Assembly: GCA_964020155.1 (NCBI GenBank) | Contig: OZ026556.1 | Location: forward strand, 1,437,501-1,465,000 | Direction of reading: 5' to 3' | DNA: 27,500 bases | Source: Chondrilla cf. caribensis | Lineage: Eukaryota; Porifera; Demospongiae; Chondrillida; Chondrillidae | In this document: positions 1-10,318 of the stretch, piece after piece | Layout of the letters: each line of letters begins with the position of its first letter | Numbering within the stretch: the stretch's first letter is position 1 | The notes under the pieces: model-generated | What the model was told of the DNA's origin: nothing | Database searches by the model: none | Seen by the model: only the letters and a program-made list of their open reading frames with translations | Position numbers and translations under genes: made by a program

Positions 1-346
1 GTATGTACGGTATGTGTATAGTTAGGACTGCATATGTACTGTATGTGTATGTACGGTATTTGTATTGTTAGGACTACATACGTACTGTATGTGTATGTAC
101 AGTATGTGTATAGTTAGGACTACGTACATACGTACTGTATGTGTATGTACAGTATATGTATAGTTAGGACTACATATGTATAGTATGTGTATGTACAGTA
201 TGTGTTTAATTAGGACTACATACATACTGTATGTGTATGTACAGTATGTGTATAGTTAGGACTACTGTACATACGTACTGTATGTGTATATACAGTATGT
301 GTATAGTTAGGACTACTGTACATACGTACTGTATGTGTATGTACGG
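1..346. repeat. Minisatellite of GTATGTGTATGTACAGT / TAGTTAGGACTAC units
   Basis: Six or more imperfect units of roughly 50-60 bp repeat a core containing TATAGTTAGGACTAC followed by CATACGTACTGTATGTGTA. Units differ by point changes and small length changes. The apparent reading frames here follow the repeat period and are not coding. The array runs off the left edge of the window. Confidence 0.85.
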
Positions 347-525
347 TAGGTTCTGGCCAGCAATACACTGCTGTCCATTTGTTACTTCACAGACATTGGA
401 AATTTAGTGACGAAGGTGTCCAACCCTGGGGAAAATTGTAAAGACTCTTGTATATCTGCAAAAATGGTAAACAGACTGCATATTATCTAATGATATGATA
501 AGGGTTCATTGCTGTGTGAGTTTCA

Positions 526-725
526 ATGAGTAACAGGAGTTATTGAGTGTAATCACAGCCAATAATTCAATAAAAACACAGGACGTTTCAATCCATAGAT
601 CTTCTTCAGCTGTATGCTTATCGTATGTGTGCTGTATACGGCTGAAGAAGATCTGTGGATTGAAACGTCCTGTGTTTTTATTGAATTATTGCCTGTGATT
701 ATGCTCAATAACTCTCGTTACTCAT
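526..725. repeat. Foldback element, ~85-bp arms around a 30-bp loop
   Basis: Positions 526-610 and 641-725 are near-perfect inverted repeats. Each arm carries CTGAAGAAGATCT, then GGATTGAAACGTCCTGTG, reading outward from the centre. The arms differ by a few bases (for example CTATGG against CTGTGG). This could be a foldback transposon or two head-to-head ends of a retroelement. The motif pair CTGAAGA and GAAAC recalls hammerhead-ribozyme cores found in some Penelope-like elements, but I could not fold convincing stems around it. Confidence 0.75.
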
Positions 726-819
726 ATTATATATTATATATGTACTGTATATATTATATGTGTATCTGTAAGTATGGTACATACTTATATGTATCCTGAT
801 TGGTGATATTGTTACTTAA

Positions 820-1014
820 GATCAAAGGGACCGACTGGAGTACATTCGTGATGTACTGGGGTACAACACTGACCTTATTAGTGATGTACCCTGGTTTTTA
901 AGTGACTCTTATCAATTAATCAACAGACGTTGTTATGTGCCCATTGTGTATTTTCGACTGTATTCTTGGGAATGTGCAGCTCAAGCCATTCTTCGATGTT
1001 CTCGACGGGGTTGA
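820..1014 (+). other. Short open frame, possible exon of unknown identity (competes with opposite strand)
   Basis: A 64-codon open frame follows a TAA and runs to TGA at 1012-1014. It has no ATG start and would need an acceptor at TTACTTAAG|AT. Its translation (DQRDRLEYIRDVLGYNTDL at the start) is protein-like, but I recognise no family. The opposite strand of the right half has the better explanation, a transposase remnant, so at most one of the two is real. Confidence 0.2.
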
Positions 1015-1027
1015 AAAAGGGTGTTTC
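920..1027 (-). pseudogene. Probable DDE-transposase C-terminal remnant
   Basis: A 35-codon open stretch between stops reads TPFFNPVENIEEWLELHIP near its start. FxNPVEN followed by a Trp/Leu-rich helix is typical of the last part of Tc1/mariner- and IS630-type DDE transposases, where the Glu of NPVEN lies at or near the third catalytic acid. No upstream catalytic Asp is visible, and the adjoining sequence is a minisatellite. I read it as a decayed fragment. The call rests on one short motif. Confidence 0.35.
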
Positions 1028-1063
1028 TCAGATTTTCCATTAGAAGTAGCCATAACCATTGCT

Positions 1064-1305
1064 TCATTCGTTCAGTAAGTATCCTAAGGGTAGTTAGTTC
1101 GGCAAGTTTCCTTGTTCGTTTGGTAAATATTCCAAGGCTCGTTAGTTCGGGCAAGTTTCCTCATTCGTTTGGTAAATATTCCGAGGCTCGTTAGTTCGGG
1201 TAAGTTTCCTCGTTCGTTTGGTAAATATTCCGAGGCTCGTTAGTTCGGGCGAGTTTCCTTGTTCGTTAGTTAAGTATCCTGACACTCGTTGGTTCGGGAA
1301 GTACG
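1064..1305. repeat. 49-bp minisatellite, about five units
   Basis: Units of 49 bp start GTTAGTTCGGGCAAGTTTCC and continue TCGTTCGTTTGGTAAATATT, then CCGAGGCTC. The inner units are nearly identical and the outer ones diverged. The array directly adjoins the transposase-like remnant. Confidence 0.85.
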
Positions 1306-1426
1306 GGTGGCCAAGAAGCCATTTGAATGGGTTGATAGCGACCTCCAGCTCTTTGAGAAAATCGTCTTTTCAATATTGTAAACGAAATCCATCTTAGCTA
1401 CTCATAATTGCACTATTGAATGGGAT

Positions 1427-1536
1427 ACATAATAGTTGTACCCCTCTTTTGGTCGGTACATGGGAATGTACTGAGCTGATATCAGTTGATTAACTGAAGC
1501 CATGTACCGACCTAAATTGGGGTACAACTATTACAT
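1427..1536. mobile_element. Small foldback/MITE, ~34-bp inverted ends
   Basis: TAATAGTTGTACCCC at 1430 pairs with GGGGTACAACTATTA ending at 1533, and GGTCGGTACATGG pairs with CCATGTACCGACC. The arms are about 34 bp with a few mismatches around a ~36-bp centre. ACAT occurs on both sides (1427-1430 and 1533-1536), a possible 4-bp target duplication. There is no coding capacity, so the element is non-autonomous. Confidence 0.65.
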
Positions 1537-1740
1537 GGAGTATGTGTATGTACATACGTATGTGTATTGTATATACAGTAGGTACGTACGTATGTACATA
1601 TTTCCTTTTGTACTGTGAACACCTTTACGTATACGAAGTGTGTTATATATATGTGTGTAATTGTATAATGTATTAACTTGTAGTACTCTTGTATCTACAC
1701 CCTTGTATAGTGTACGTATGTGTGCAGTACATTGAATGTA

Positions 1741-1919
1741 CAGTGGGACCTCTCTATTACAAACCTCTGAATTCCAGAAACCTCTATAATAAGGACACCA
1801 TTCTGTGTTCCAGTGTAGTACTGCAGTGTATTACGTAAGTGACCTCTGAATTAAGGACACCTCTGTAATAAGGACTTAAGTCAAGATCCCAAAGTGTCCA
1901 TAATAGAGAGGTTCCACTG
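1741..1919. mobile_element. pogo/Tigger-like MITE, copy 1 (179 bp)
   Basis: The element begins CAGTGGGACCTCTCTATTA and ends in its inverse TAATAGAGAGGTTCCACTG, with one mismatch. It is flanked by TA on both sides (1739-1740 and 1920-1921). A TA target duplication with CAGT termini is the usual signature of pogo/Tigger elements of the Tc1-mariner superfamily. There is no open frame, so it must have been moved in trans. A second copy lies at 2399-2573. Confidence 0.85.
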
Positions 1920-1997
1920 TACATATGATATTGGTACATACTGTAGTACATACACATAATTATGCTTGTTGAGTATGAGAATGTTTCTTACTGGAAG

Positions 1998-2328
1998 GAC
2001 ATGTTTGATCATTGCTGCTACTTTGACAGTGTCTGGACCTGTGTTCTGGTTTGATGACTGCTGCAGGTCTGTGAGCCAGTGTACTTCAAATACCTCAACA
2101 CGGCTCCAGCACTCAAGAGAACATTTGAGTGCACAAGTGTGGTCACTTCTGTTCATTTTGCCGATTACTTCCCTGGGATGGCCGTGGAGGATGTCAAAGA
2201 ACACAGCATCAAAAGGCATACCTGTGTGATCAACCAAGAGCCAATGTTGCTGAGTTGTGCTGGTCAGTCTCCTCACCCATGTGTGAAACTCATTAACCAT
2301 GCGAATCTCAGTGCACCAACAAACCTGA
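1998..2328 (-). other. Candidate minus-strand exon, unknown product
   Basis: A minus-strand frame of about 110 codons is bounded by a plausible acceptor (TATGTATGTTCAG|GTTTG, exon from 2328) and a plausible donor (CTTCCA|GTAAGAAAC, near 1998). It reads HTGMPFDAVFFDILHGHPRE in the middle. It lies between two copies of the same MITE. The plus strand is also open over most of this stretch, so strand assignment is weak. I recognise no family. A neighbouring minus-strand ORF at about 2676-2795 begins MGAKENWWTLYSTLRRSSG and could be a first exon of the same gene. Confidence 0.25.
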
Positions 2329-2398
2329 ACATACATATTTTCTTTTTTGTTGTTGTCGAAAGTATCCATCTGGCTCATGTGAACATCCTGTTAGTATA

Positions 2399-2573
2399 CA
2401 GTGGGACCTCTCTATTACAAACCTCTGAATTGCGGAAACCTTTATAATATGGACATCATTCTGTGTCCCAGTGTAGTACTGCAGTGTATTAATTGACCTC
2501 TGAATTGGGGACACCTCTGTAATATGGACTAAAGTCAAGGTCCCAAAGTGTCCATAATAGAGAGGTTCCACTG
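2399..2573. mobile_element. pogo/Tigger-like MITE, copy 2 (175 bp)
   Basis: Same family and orientation as the element at 1741-1919, beginning CAGTGGGACCTCTCTATTAC and ending AGAGAGGTTCCACTG, flanked by TA at 2397-2398 and 2574-2575. The interior differs by small indels and substitutions (for example TAATATGGAC in place of TAATAAGGAC), so the two copies inserted or diverged independently. Confidence 0.85.
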
Positions 2574-2575
2574 TA

Positions 2576-3112
2576 CAAGATTTTTCCCATTTATTAACTC
2601 AAAGTTTGCTCTCGTTCACTCTCCTCACTATTCTCTCATGTTTCAGTTTCTCCACTTCTCTTCACTCGCTTTGTGCTCTTCTCTGCAGGGCGCCATCGGA
2701 GTTACTGGCGTCTGTGCCCATGTCGCCGCTACTCCTTCTGAGTGTACTGTAGAGGGTCCACCAGTTTTCCTTTGCACCCATTGGACTATAGCCATATTTC
2801 TCGTGCTCTAATTTGGAATTTGATTCTCAACGGAATATGTTCTCTCAATTAAAAAACTGTTTACATGATTTCACTCCATGATCGCATTTGTCAACCTCTG
2901 CATATGTCACGAATCATGAAATTTTTTCACACTGTCACATGGTATGTATAGAGCATTTACGAATCAACATTTTTTATCACACGTAAATGAATCCACATTA
3001 ACTGGTTGTTGCTTTCAGTGTGTGTATGTACTATACATTGTACTCATCCTAGATGGCCAAACGTCAAATGTACATACTGTGTATTTGAAATTATTTTGCC
3101 AATATAATTTAA
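2576..3112. other. Intergenic stretch without a clear gene
   Basis: Mostly AT-rich single-copy sequence. The only protein-like item is a minus-strand 39-codon ORF at about 2676-2795 starting MGAKENWWTLYS, in a more GC-rich patch; its status is open. No promoter, RNA gene or transposon ends were recognised. Confidence 0.4.
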
Positions 3113-3253
3113 TTTTTTCTCCCTGCTGAGCTGTCGAATAGGGATTTCAGACTGCGCAGTTTCCAACTGTTGTTTGGAAAATCCTTTCGGCTTCAGGAGC
3201 ATTTAAAAACCCAGTCTGGTGAAGAGAGTTCTTCGTCTGAAAGATTTTCCTAA
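3113..3253 (+). pseudogene. Degraded C2H2 zinc-finger-like fragment
   Basis: A 46-codon frame closed by TAA at 3251 contains FGKSFRLQEHLKTQSGE. This matches the second half and linker of a C2H2 finger (consensus GKxFxxxxxLxxHxxxHxGE), but the Cys positions and the final His are replaced, so it could not bind zinc. It has no start codon of its own. I interpret it as a pseudogene or exapted fragment; chance resemblance is possible. Confidence 0.3.
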
Positions 3254-3570
3254 CAACATACTGAGCTGGTTGACCAAATCTGTGGAATATTCAGCCACAC
3301 GTATCTGTGTATAACATGCAGTGCCCAAAGTGCTATAAGTCACAAATAGTTTTATATTTGAACAGTAATTTTGTGATCCCTAAAGTGCGTTGACTGGTCT
3401 ACAAGATTTCTGGTTGTACAGTACGTAGGTTGGATGTACACGTGATTTGTACTTAATAGCAGTAGAGCTATGTTGAATGGATAACAATCAAGGAGCATAT
3501 ATAATATTTGTGTATTGTGCATAAAAGTATGTACGTACATGATGCACACAAACACACACATACGTACACA
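3254..3570. other. Spacer without recognisable features
   Basis: AT-rich sequence with short CA/TG runs (ACACAAACACACACATACG at 3545) leading into the satellite. I see no credible exon, RNA gene or element end. Confidence 0.4.
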
Positions 3571-6350
3571 ATGTAGCTGGAGTTACAAGCCACCTATTGA
3601 GATGGGAATTGTTTCACAAGTTAGTTCAATTTTCCAACTAGGTCTGCCTAAAATATCAAGTTGACACGCCCCCTCCCCCATGCGTTATGCAAAAAGGTGC
3701 TTAACATTTTCTCCTATACTCTCCCATACATTGAAAAAATATTAAGCACCTTCCAATGTAGCTGGAGTTACAAGCCACCTATTGAAATGGGAATTGTTTC
3801 AGACATTAGTTCACGTCCTCAACTAGGTCTGTCTAAAATATCACGTTGACACGCCCCCTCCCCCATGAGCTATGCAAAAAGGTGCTTAACGTTTTCTCTC
3901 CTATACTCTCCCATACATTGAAAATATGTTAAGCACCTTCCAATGTAGCTGGAGTTACGAGCCACCTATTGAGATGGGAATTGTTTCACAAGTTAATTGA
4001 CATCCCTAACTAGGTCTGCCTAAAATATCACGTTGACACGCCCCCTCCCCCATGAGCTATGCAAAAAGGTGCTTAACGTTTTCTCTCCTATACATACTGT
4101 ACTCTCCCAAACATTGAAAAAAATTTAAGCATCTTCCAATGTAGCTGGAGTTACAGGCCGCCTATTGAGATGGGAATTGTTACAGAAGTTAGTTCACGTC
4201 CCCAACTAGGTCTGCCTAAAATATCACGTTGACACGCCCCCTCCCCCATGAGCTATGCAAAAAGGTGCTTAACGTTTTCTCTCCTATACTCTCCCATACA
4301 TTGAAAATATGTTAAGCACCTTCCAATGTAGCTGGAGTTACGAGCCACCTATTGAGGTGGGAATTGTTTCACAAGTTACTTTACATCCCCAACTAGGTCT
4401 GCCTAGATTATCGAGTTGACACGTCCCTCCCCCATGAGCTATGCAAAAAGGTGCTTAACGTTTTCTCTCCTATACGTTGTACTCCCCCATACGTACATTG
4501 AAAACATGTTAAGCACCTTCCAATGTAGCTGGAGTTACAAGCCACCTATTGAGATGGGAATTGTTTCACAAGTTAGTTCACTTCCCCAACTAGGTCTGCC
4601 TGAAATATCACGATGACACACCCCCTCCCCCATGAGCTATGCAAAATGATGCTTAGCGTTTTCTCTCCTATAATATTCCATACATTGAAAAAATGTTAAG
4701 CACCTTCCAATGTAGCTGGAGTTACAGGCCACCTATTGAGATGGGAATTGTTACAGAAGTTAGTTAACGTCCCCAACTAGGTCTGCCTAAATTATTGAGT
4801 TGACACGCCCCCTCCCCCATGAGTTATGCAAAAAGGTGCTTAACGTTTTCTCTCCTATACTCTCCAATACATTGACAAAATGTTAAGCACCTTCCAATGT
4901 AGCTGGAGTCACAAGCCACCTATTGAGATGGGAATTGTTTCACAAGTTAGTTCACTTCCCCAACTAGGTCTGCCTGAAATATCACGATGACACGCCCCCT
5001 CCCCCATGAGCTATGCAAAATGGTGCTTAACGTTTTCTCTCCTATAATATTCCATACATTGAAAAAATGTTAAGCACCTTCCAATGTAGCTGGAGTTACA
5101 GGCCGCCTATTGAGATGGGAATTGTTTCACAAGTTAGTTCACGTCCCCAACTAGGTCTACCTAAAATATCACGTTGACACGCCCTCTCCCCCATGAGCTA
5201 TGCAAAAAGGTGCTTAGCGTTTTCTCTCCTATAATATCCCATCCATTGAAAAAATGTTAAGGACCTTCCAATGTAGCTGGAGTTACAGGCCGCCTATTGA
5301 GATGGGAATTGTTTCACAAGTTAGTTTACTTCCCCAACTAGGTCTGCCTAAAATATCACGTTGACACGCCCCCTCCCCCATGAGCTATGCAAAAAGGTGC
5401 TTAACGTTTTCTCTCCTATACATACTGTACTCTCCCATACATTGAAAAAAATTTAAGCACCTTCCAATGTAGCTGGAGTTACAGGCCACCTATTGAGATG
5501 GGAATTGTTATAGAAGTTAGTTCACGTCCCCAACTAGGTCTGCCTAAAATATCACGTTGACACACCCCCTCCCCCATGAGCTATGCAAAAAGGTGCTTAA
5601 CGTTTTCTCTCCTATACATATTGTACTCTCCCATACATTGAAAAAACTTTAAGCACCTTCCAATGTAGCTGGAGTTACAGGCCACCTATTGAGGTGGGAA
5701 TTGTTACAGAAGTTAGTTCACGTCCCCAACTAGGTCTGCCTAAAATATTAAGTTGACATGCCCCCTCCCCCATGAGCTATGCAAAAGGGTGCTTAACGTT
5801 TTCTCTACTATACTCTCCCATGCATTGAAACAATGTTAAGCACCTTCCAATGTAGCTGGAGTTACAGGCCACCTATTGAGATGGGAATTGTTACAGAAGT
5901 TAGTTCACGTCCCCAACTAGGTCTGCCTAAAGTATCACGTTGACATGCCCCCTCCCCCATGAGCTATGCCAAAAGGTGCTTAACGTTTTCTCTCCTATAC
6001 TCTCCCATACATTGAAAATATGTTAAGCAACTTCCAATGTAGCTGGAGTTACGAGCCACCTAATGAGATGGGAATTGTTATAGAAGTTAGTTCACGTCCC
6101 CAACAAGGTCTGCCTAAAATATTGAGTTGACACGCCCCCTCCCCCATGAGCTATACAAAATGGTGCTTAACGTTTTCTCTCCTATACTCCCCCATACATT
6201 TAAAGAATGTTAAGCACCTTCCAATGTAGCTGGAGTTACGAGCCACTTATTGAGATAGGAATTGTTTCACAAGTTAGTTCAAGTCCACAGCTAAATCTGT
6301 CTGAAATATCGCATTGACACGCCCCCTTCCCCATGAGCTATGCAAAAAGG
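3571..6350. repeat. ~187-bp satellite array, subfamily 1 (~15 units)
   Basis: Units run in the order TGTAGCTGGAGTTAC, CCACCTATTGAGATGGGAAT, CAACTAGGTCTGCCTAAAAT, GACACGCCCCCTCCCCCATG, AGCTATGCAAAAAGGTGC, TTCTCTCCTATACTCTCCC. Starts recur near 3571, 3757, 3944, 4139, 4326, 4525 and so on, with periods of about 185-199 bp; length changes come mainly from an extra CATACTGTA block. Each unit contains AAGGTGCTTAAC and the inverse GTTAAGCACCTT about 37 bp apart (e.g. 3879-3890 with 3928-3939), so every monomer can form a 12-bp stem. Short frames inside it are repeat artefacts. Confidence 0.95.
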
Positions 6351-6423
6351 TGCTTAACCTTTTTGCATAGCTCATGGGGAAGGGGGCGTGTCAATGCGAT
6401 ATTTCAGACAGATTTAGCTGTGG
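6285..6423. repeat. Perfect 66-bp-arm palindrome at satellite inversion
   Basis: Positions 6285-6350 (starting CCACAGCTAAATCTGTCTGA) are repeated exactly and inverted at 6358-6423, with only TGCTTAA between. The left arm is the end of the last subfamily 1 monomer; the right arm is the same monomer turned round, after which the ~360-bp repeat begins. Perfect identity indicates recent formation or continual homogenisation. Confidence 0.95.
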
Positions 6424-7789
6424 CTGACTTAGCTGATGAAAATTCTCTCGGGTGTCCATATGGTACATAGCACTATACATTTGTATGTACATTTCAAAAT
6501 AAGTGCAATACGCCTTGTGGTGATAACTCAGGTGATTTGACATCACTTTGCTGGTCACCAAGGGATGCCCAGTGTCCGTGCCAAACTCACCAACACAATT
6601 TCGGATGCATGCAAACCGTCCTGGGTGTGCTATGGGCCTCGTGGTGACAAGCCAAAAAATGTCAATTTTTATGCTTGTCACCACGACCTCTCCTGTGTGC
6701 ACATAATGCATCATAGATCTAATATGAATGCACAGACACACTCCTGAAACTAATACGGCCCTTTCGATAGCAAAAATGATAGGTTTTGTTGCTGATGAAA
6801 ATTCTCTCGGGTGTCCATATGGTACATAGCACTATACATTTGTATGTACATTTCAAAATAAGTGCAATACGCCTTGTGGTGATAACTCAGGTGATTTGAC
6901 ATCACTTTGCTGGTCACCAAGGGATGCCCAGTGTCCGTGCCAAACTCACCAACACAATTTCGGATGCATGCAAACTGACCTGGGTGTGCTATGGGCCTCG
7001 TGGTGACAAGCCAAAAAATGTCCAATTTTATGCTTGTCACCACGACCTCTCCTGTGTGCACATAATGCATCATAGATCTAATACGAATGCATGGACACAC
7101 TCCTGGAACTAATACGGTCCTTTTGATAGCAAAAATGATAGGTTTTGTTGAGGATGAAAATTCTCTCAGGTGTCCATATGGTACATAGCACTATAAATTT
7201 GTATGTACATTTCAAAATAAGTGTAATATGCTTTGTGGTGATAACTCAGGTGATTTGACATCACGTTGCTGGTCACCAAGGGCTGCCCAGTACCTGTCCC
7301 AAACTCACCAACACAATTTCGGATGCATGCAAACTGTCATGGGTGTGCTATGGGCCTCGTGGTGACAAGCCAAAAATTGTCAATTTTTATGCTTGTCACC
7401 ACGACCTCTCCTGTGTGCACATAATGCATCATAGATCTAATACGAATGCATGGACACACTCCTGGAACTAATACGGTCCTTTTGATAGCAAAAATGATAG
7501 GTTTTGTTGAGGATGAAAATTCTCTCAGGTGTCCATATGGTACATAGCACTATAAATTTGTATGTACATTTCAAAATAAGTGTAATATGCTTTGTGGTGA
7601 TAACTCAGGTGATTTGACATCACGTTGCTGGTCACCAAGGGCTGCCCAGTACCTGTCCCAAACTCACCAACACAATTTCGGATGCATGCAAACCGTCCTG
7701 GGTGTGCTATGGGCCTCAAATGCACGGACACACTCCTGGAACCAATACGGTCCTTTTGATAGCAAAAATGATGGGTTTTGTTGCTGATA
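6424..7789. repeat. Tandem array of a ~360-bp repeat, four copies
   Basis: Copies start at TGAAAATTCTCTC(G/A)GGTGTCC near 6436, 6796, 7155 and 7515. Each includes TTGTGGTGATAACTCAGGTG, CAACACAATTTCGGATGCAT, an inverted pair CGTGGTGACAAGC...GCTTGTCACCACG and a tail ATAGCAAAAATGATAGGTTT. Copy 4 lacks about 85 bp, including that inverted pair. Copies 3 and 4 share changes (TATAAATTTG, GGCTGCCCAGTACCTGTCCC), so they arose from one another. A minus-strand frame of up to 116 codons recurs in copies 1 and 2 but is not kept intact, so I do not call it coding. Confidence 0.9.
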
Positions 7790-10318
7790 CTAAGCACCTT
7801 CGAATGTAGCTGGGATTACGAGCCATCTATTGAGATGGGAATTGTTTCAGAAGTTAGTTCATGGTCCCAACTAGGTCTGTCTAAAATATCATGTTGACAT
7901 GCCCCCTCCCCCATGAGCTATGCAAAAAGGTGCTTAAAATTTCTCTCATACTCTCCCATACATTGAAAGAATATTAACCACCTCCGAATGTAGCTGGGGC
8001 TACGGGTTAGGTACGGAGATGGGAATTGCTTCAGAAGTTAGTTGACATCCCCAGCTAGGTTTGTCTAAAATATCAAGTTGACACGCCCCTCCCCCATGAG
8101 CTATGTAAAAGGTGCTTAGCATTTTTTCTCCTATACTCTCCCATACATTGAAAAATATTAAGCACCTCCGAATGTAGCTGGAGCTATGGGTTAGCTACGG
8201 AGATGGGAATTGATTCACAAGTTAGTTCACGTCCCCAACTAGGTCTGTCTATAATATCAAGTTGACACGCCCCTTCCCCCATGAGCTATGAAAAAAGGTG
8301 CTTAGCGTTTTCTCTCCTATACTCTCCCATACATTGAAAAAATATTAAGCACCTCCGAATGTAGCTGAGGTTATGGGTTAGCTACGGAGATGAGAATTGC
8401 TTGAGAAGTTAGTTGACATCCCCAGCTAGGTTTGTCTAGAATATCAAGTTGACACGCTCCCTTCCCCATGAGCTATGCAAAAAGGTGCTTAGCGTTTTCT
8501 CTCCTATACTCTCCCATACATTGAAAAAATAATAAGCATCTACGTATGTAGCTGAGGCTACAGGTTAGCTAAGGACACAGGAATTCCTTCACAAGTTAGT
8601 TGACATCCCCAGCTAGGTTTGTCTAAAATATCAAGTTGACATGCCCCCTTCCCCATGAGCTATGCAGAAAGGTGCTTAGCATTTTCTCTCCTATACTCTC
8701 CCATACATTGAAAAAATATTAAGCACCTCCGAATGTAGTTGGGGCTACGGGTTAGCTATGGAGATAGGAATTGCTTCAGAAGTTAGTTCATGTACCCAAC
8801 TAAGTCTGTCTAAAATACCAAGTTGACACGCCCCCTCCCCCATGAGCAATGTAAAAAGGTGCTTAGCGTTTTCTCTCCTATACTCTCCCATACATTGAAA
8901 AATAATAAGCACCTCCGAATGTAGCTGGGGCTACGGGTTAGCTATGGAGATAGGAATTGCTTCAGAAGTTAGTTGACACCCCAAACTAGGTCTGTCTAAA
9001 ATACCAAGTTGACACGCCCCTTCCCCATGAGCTATGCAAAAAGGTGCTTAGCATTTTCTCTCCTATACTCTCCCATACATTGAAAAATAATAAGCACCTA
9101 CGAATGTAGCTGAGGCTACAGGTTAGCTATGGACATAGGAGTTCCTTCACAAGTTAGTTGACATCCCCAGCTAGGTTTATCTAAAATATCAAGCTGACAC
9201 GCCACCTCCCCCATGAGCTATGTAAAAAGGTGCTTAGCGTTTTCTCTCCTATACTCTCCCATACATTGAAATAATATTAAGCACCTTGCAATGTAGCTGG
9301 AGTTACGAGCCATCTATTGAGATGGGAATTGATTCACAAGTTAGTTCACGTCCCCAACTAGGTCTGTCTATAGTATCAAGTTGACACGCCCCTTCCCCCA
9401 TGAGCTATGCAAAAAGGTGCTTAGCGTTTTCTCTCCTATACTTTCCCATACATTGAAAAAATATTAACCACCTCCGAATGTAGCTGGAGCTACGGGTTAG
9501 CTACGGAGATGGGATTTGCTTCAGAAGTTAGTTGATATCCCCAGCTAGGTTTGTCTAAAATATCAAGTTGACACGCCCCCTCCCCCATGAGCTATGTAAA
9601 AAGGTGCTTAGCATTGTTTTCTCCTATACTCTCCCATACATTGAAAAAATATTAAGCACCTCCGAATGTAGCTGGGGCTACGGGTTAGCTACGGAGATGG
9701 GAATTGCTTCAAAAGTTAGTTGACATCCCCAGCTAGGTCTGTCTAAAATATCAAGTTGACACGCCCCCTTCCCCATGAGCTATGCAAAAAGGTGCTTAGC
9801 ATTTTCTCTCCTATACTCTCCCATACATTGAAAAAATATTAAGCACCTCCGAATGTAGCTGGGGCTACGGGTTAGGTACGAAGATGGGTATTGCTTCAGA
9901 AGTTAGTTCACATCCCCAACTAGGTCTGTCTAAAATATCAAGTTGACACGCTCCCTTCCCCATGAGCTATGCAAAAAGGTGCTTAGCATTTTCTCTCCTA
10001 TACTCTCCCATACATTGAAAAAATATTAAGCACCTCCGAATGTAGCTGGGGCTACGGGTTAGGTACGGAGATGGGTATTGCTTTAGAAGTTAGTTCACAT
10101 CCCCAGCTAGGTTTGTCTAAAATATCAAGTTGACACGCCCCCTTCCCCATGAGCTATGCAAAAAGGTGCTTAGCATTTTCTCTCCTATACTCTCCCATAC
10201 ATTGAAAAAACAATAAGCACCTCCGAATGTAGCTGGAGCTACGGGTTAGCTACGGAGATGGGAATTGCTTCAGAAGTTAGTTCACGTCCCCAGCTAGGTT
10301 TGTCTAAAATATCAAGTT
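7790..10318. repeat. ~187-bp satellite array, subfamily 2 (~14 units)
   Basis: The satellite resumes after the 360-bp array in the original orientation. After a first subfamily 1-like unit, most units read CTCCGAATGTAGCTGGGGCT, ACGGGTTAGCTACGGAGATG, CAGCTAGGTTTGTCTAAAAT, with GGTGCTTAGC replacing GGTGCTTAAC. One unit near 9294 again resembles subfamily 1 (GAGTTACGAGCCATCTATTG), which suggests exchange between subfamilies. The array stops abruptly at AAAATATCAAGTTG (10318), next to the broken 3' end of UBA-gene copy A. Confidence 0.95.

Noticed and set aside
4000..6300. G-quadruplex-forming C-rich runs (CGCCCCCTCCCCC) in each satellite unit
   Set aside because: Only two C-runs occur per ~187 bp, too few and too far apart for a stable intramolecular quadruplex.
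6391..7100. Recurring 116-codon minus-strand frame in the 360-bp repeats
   Set aside because: It is preserved only in the two most similar repeat copies, broken or truncated in the other two, and its first part reads inverted satellite sequence.
3571..10318. CRISPR array
   Set aside because: Repeats are ~187-bp monomers joined directly with no unique spacers of constant length, and the context is eukaryotic.
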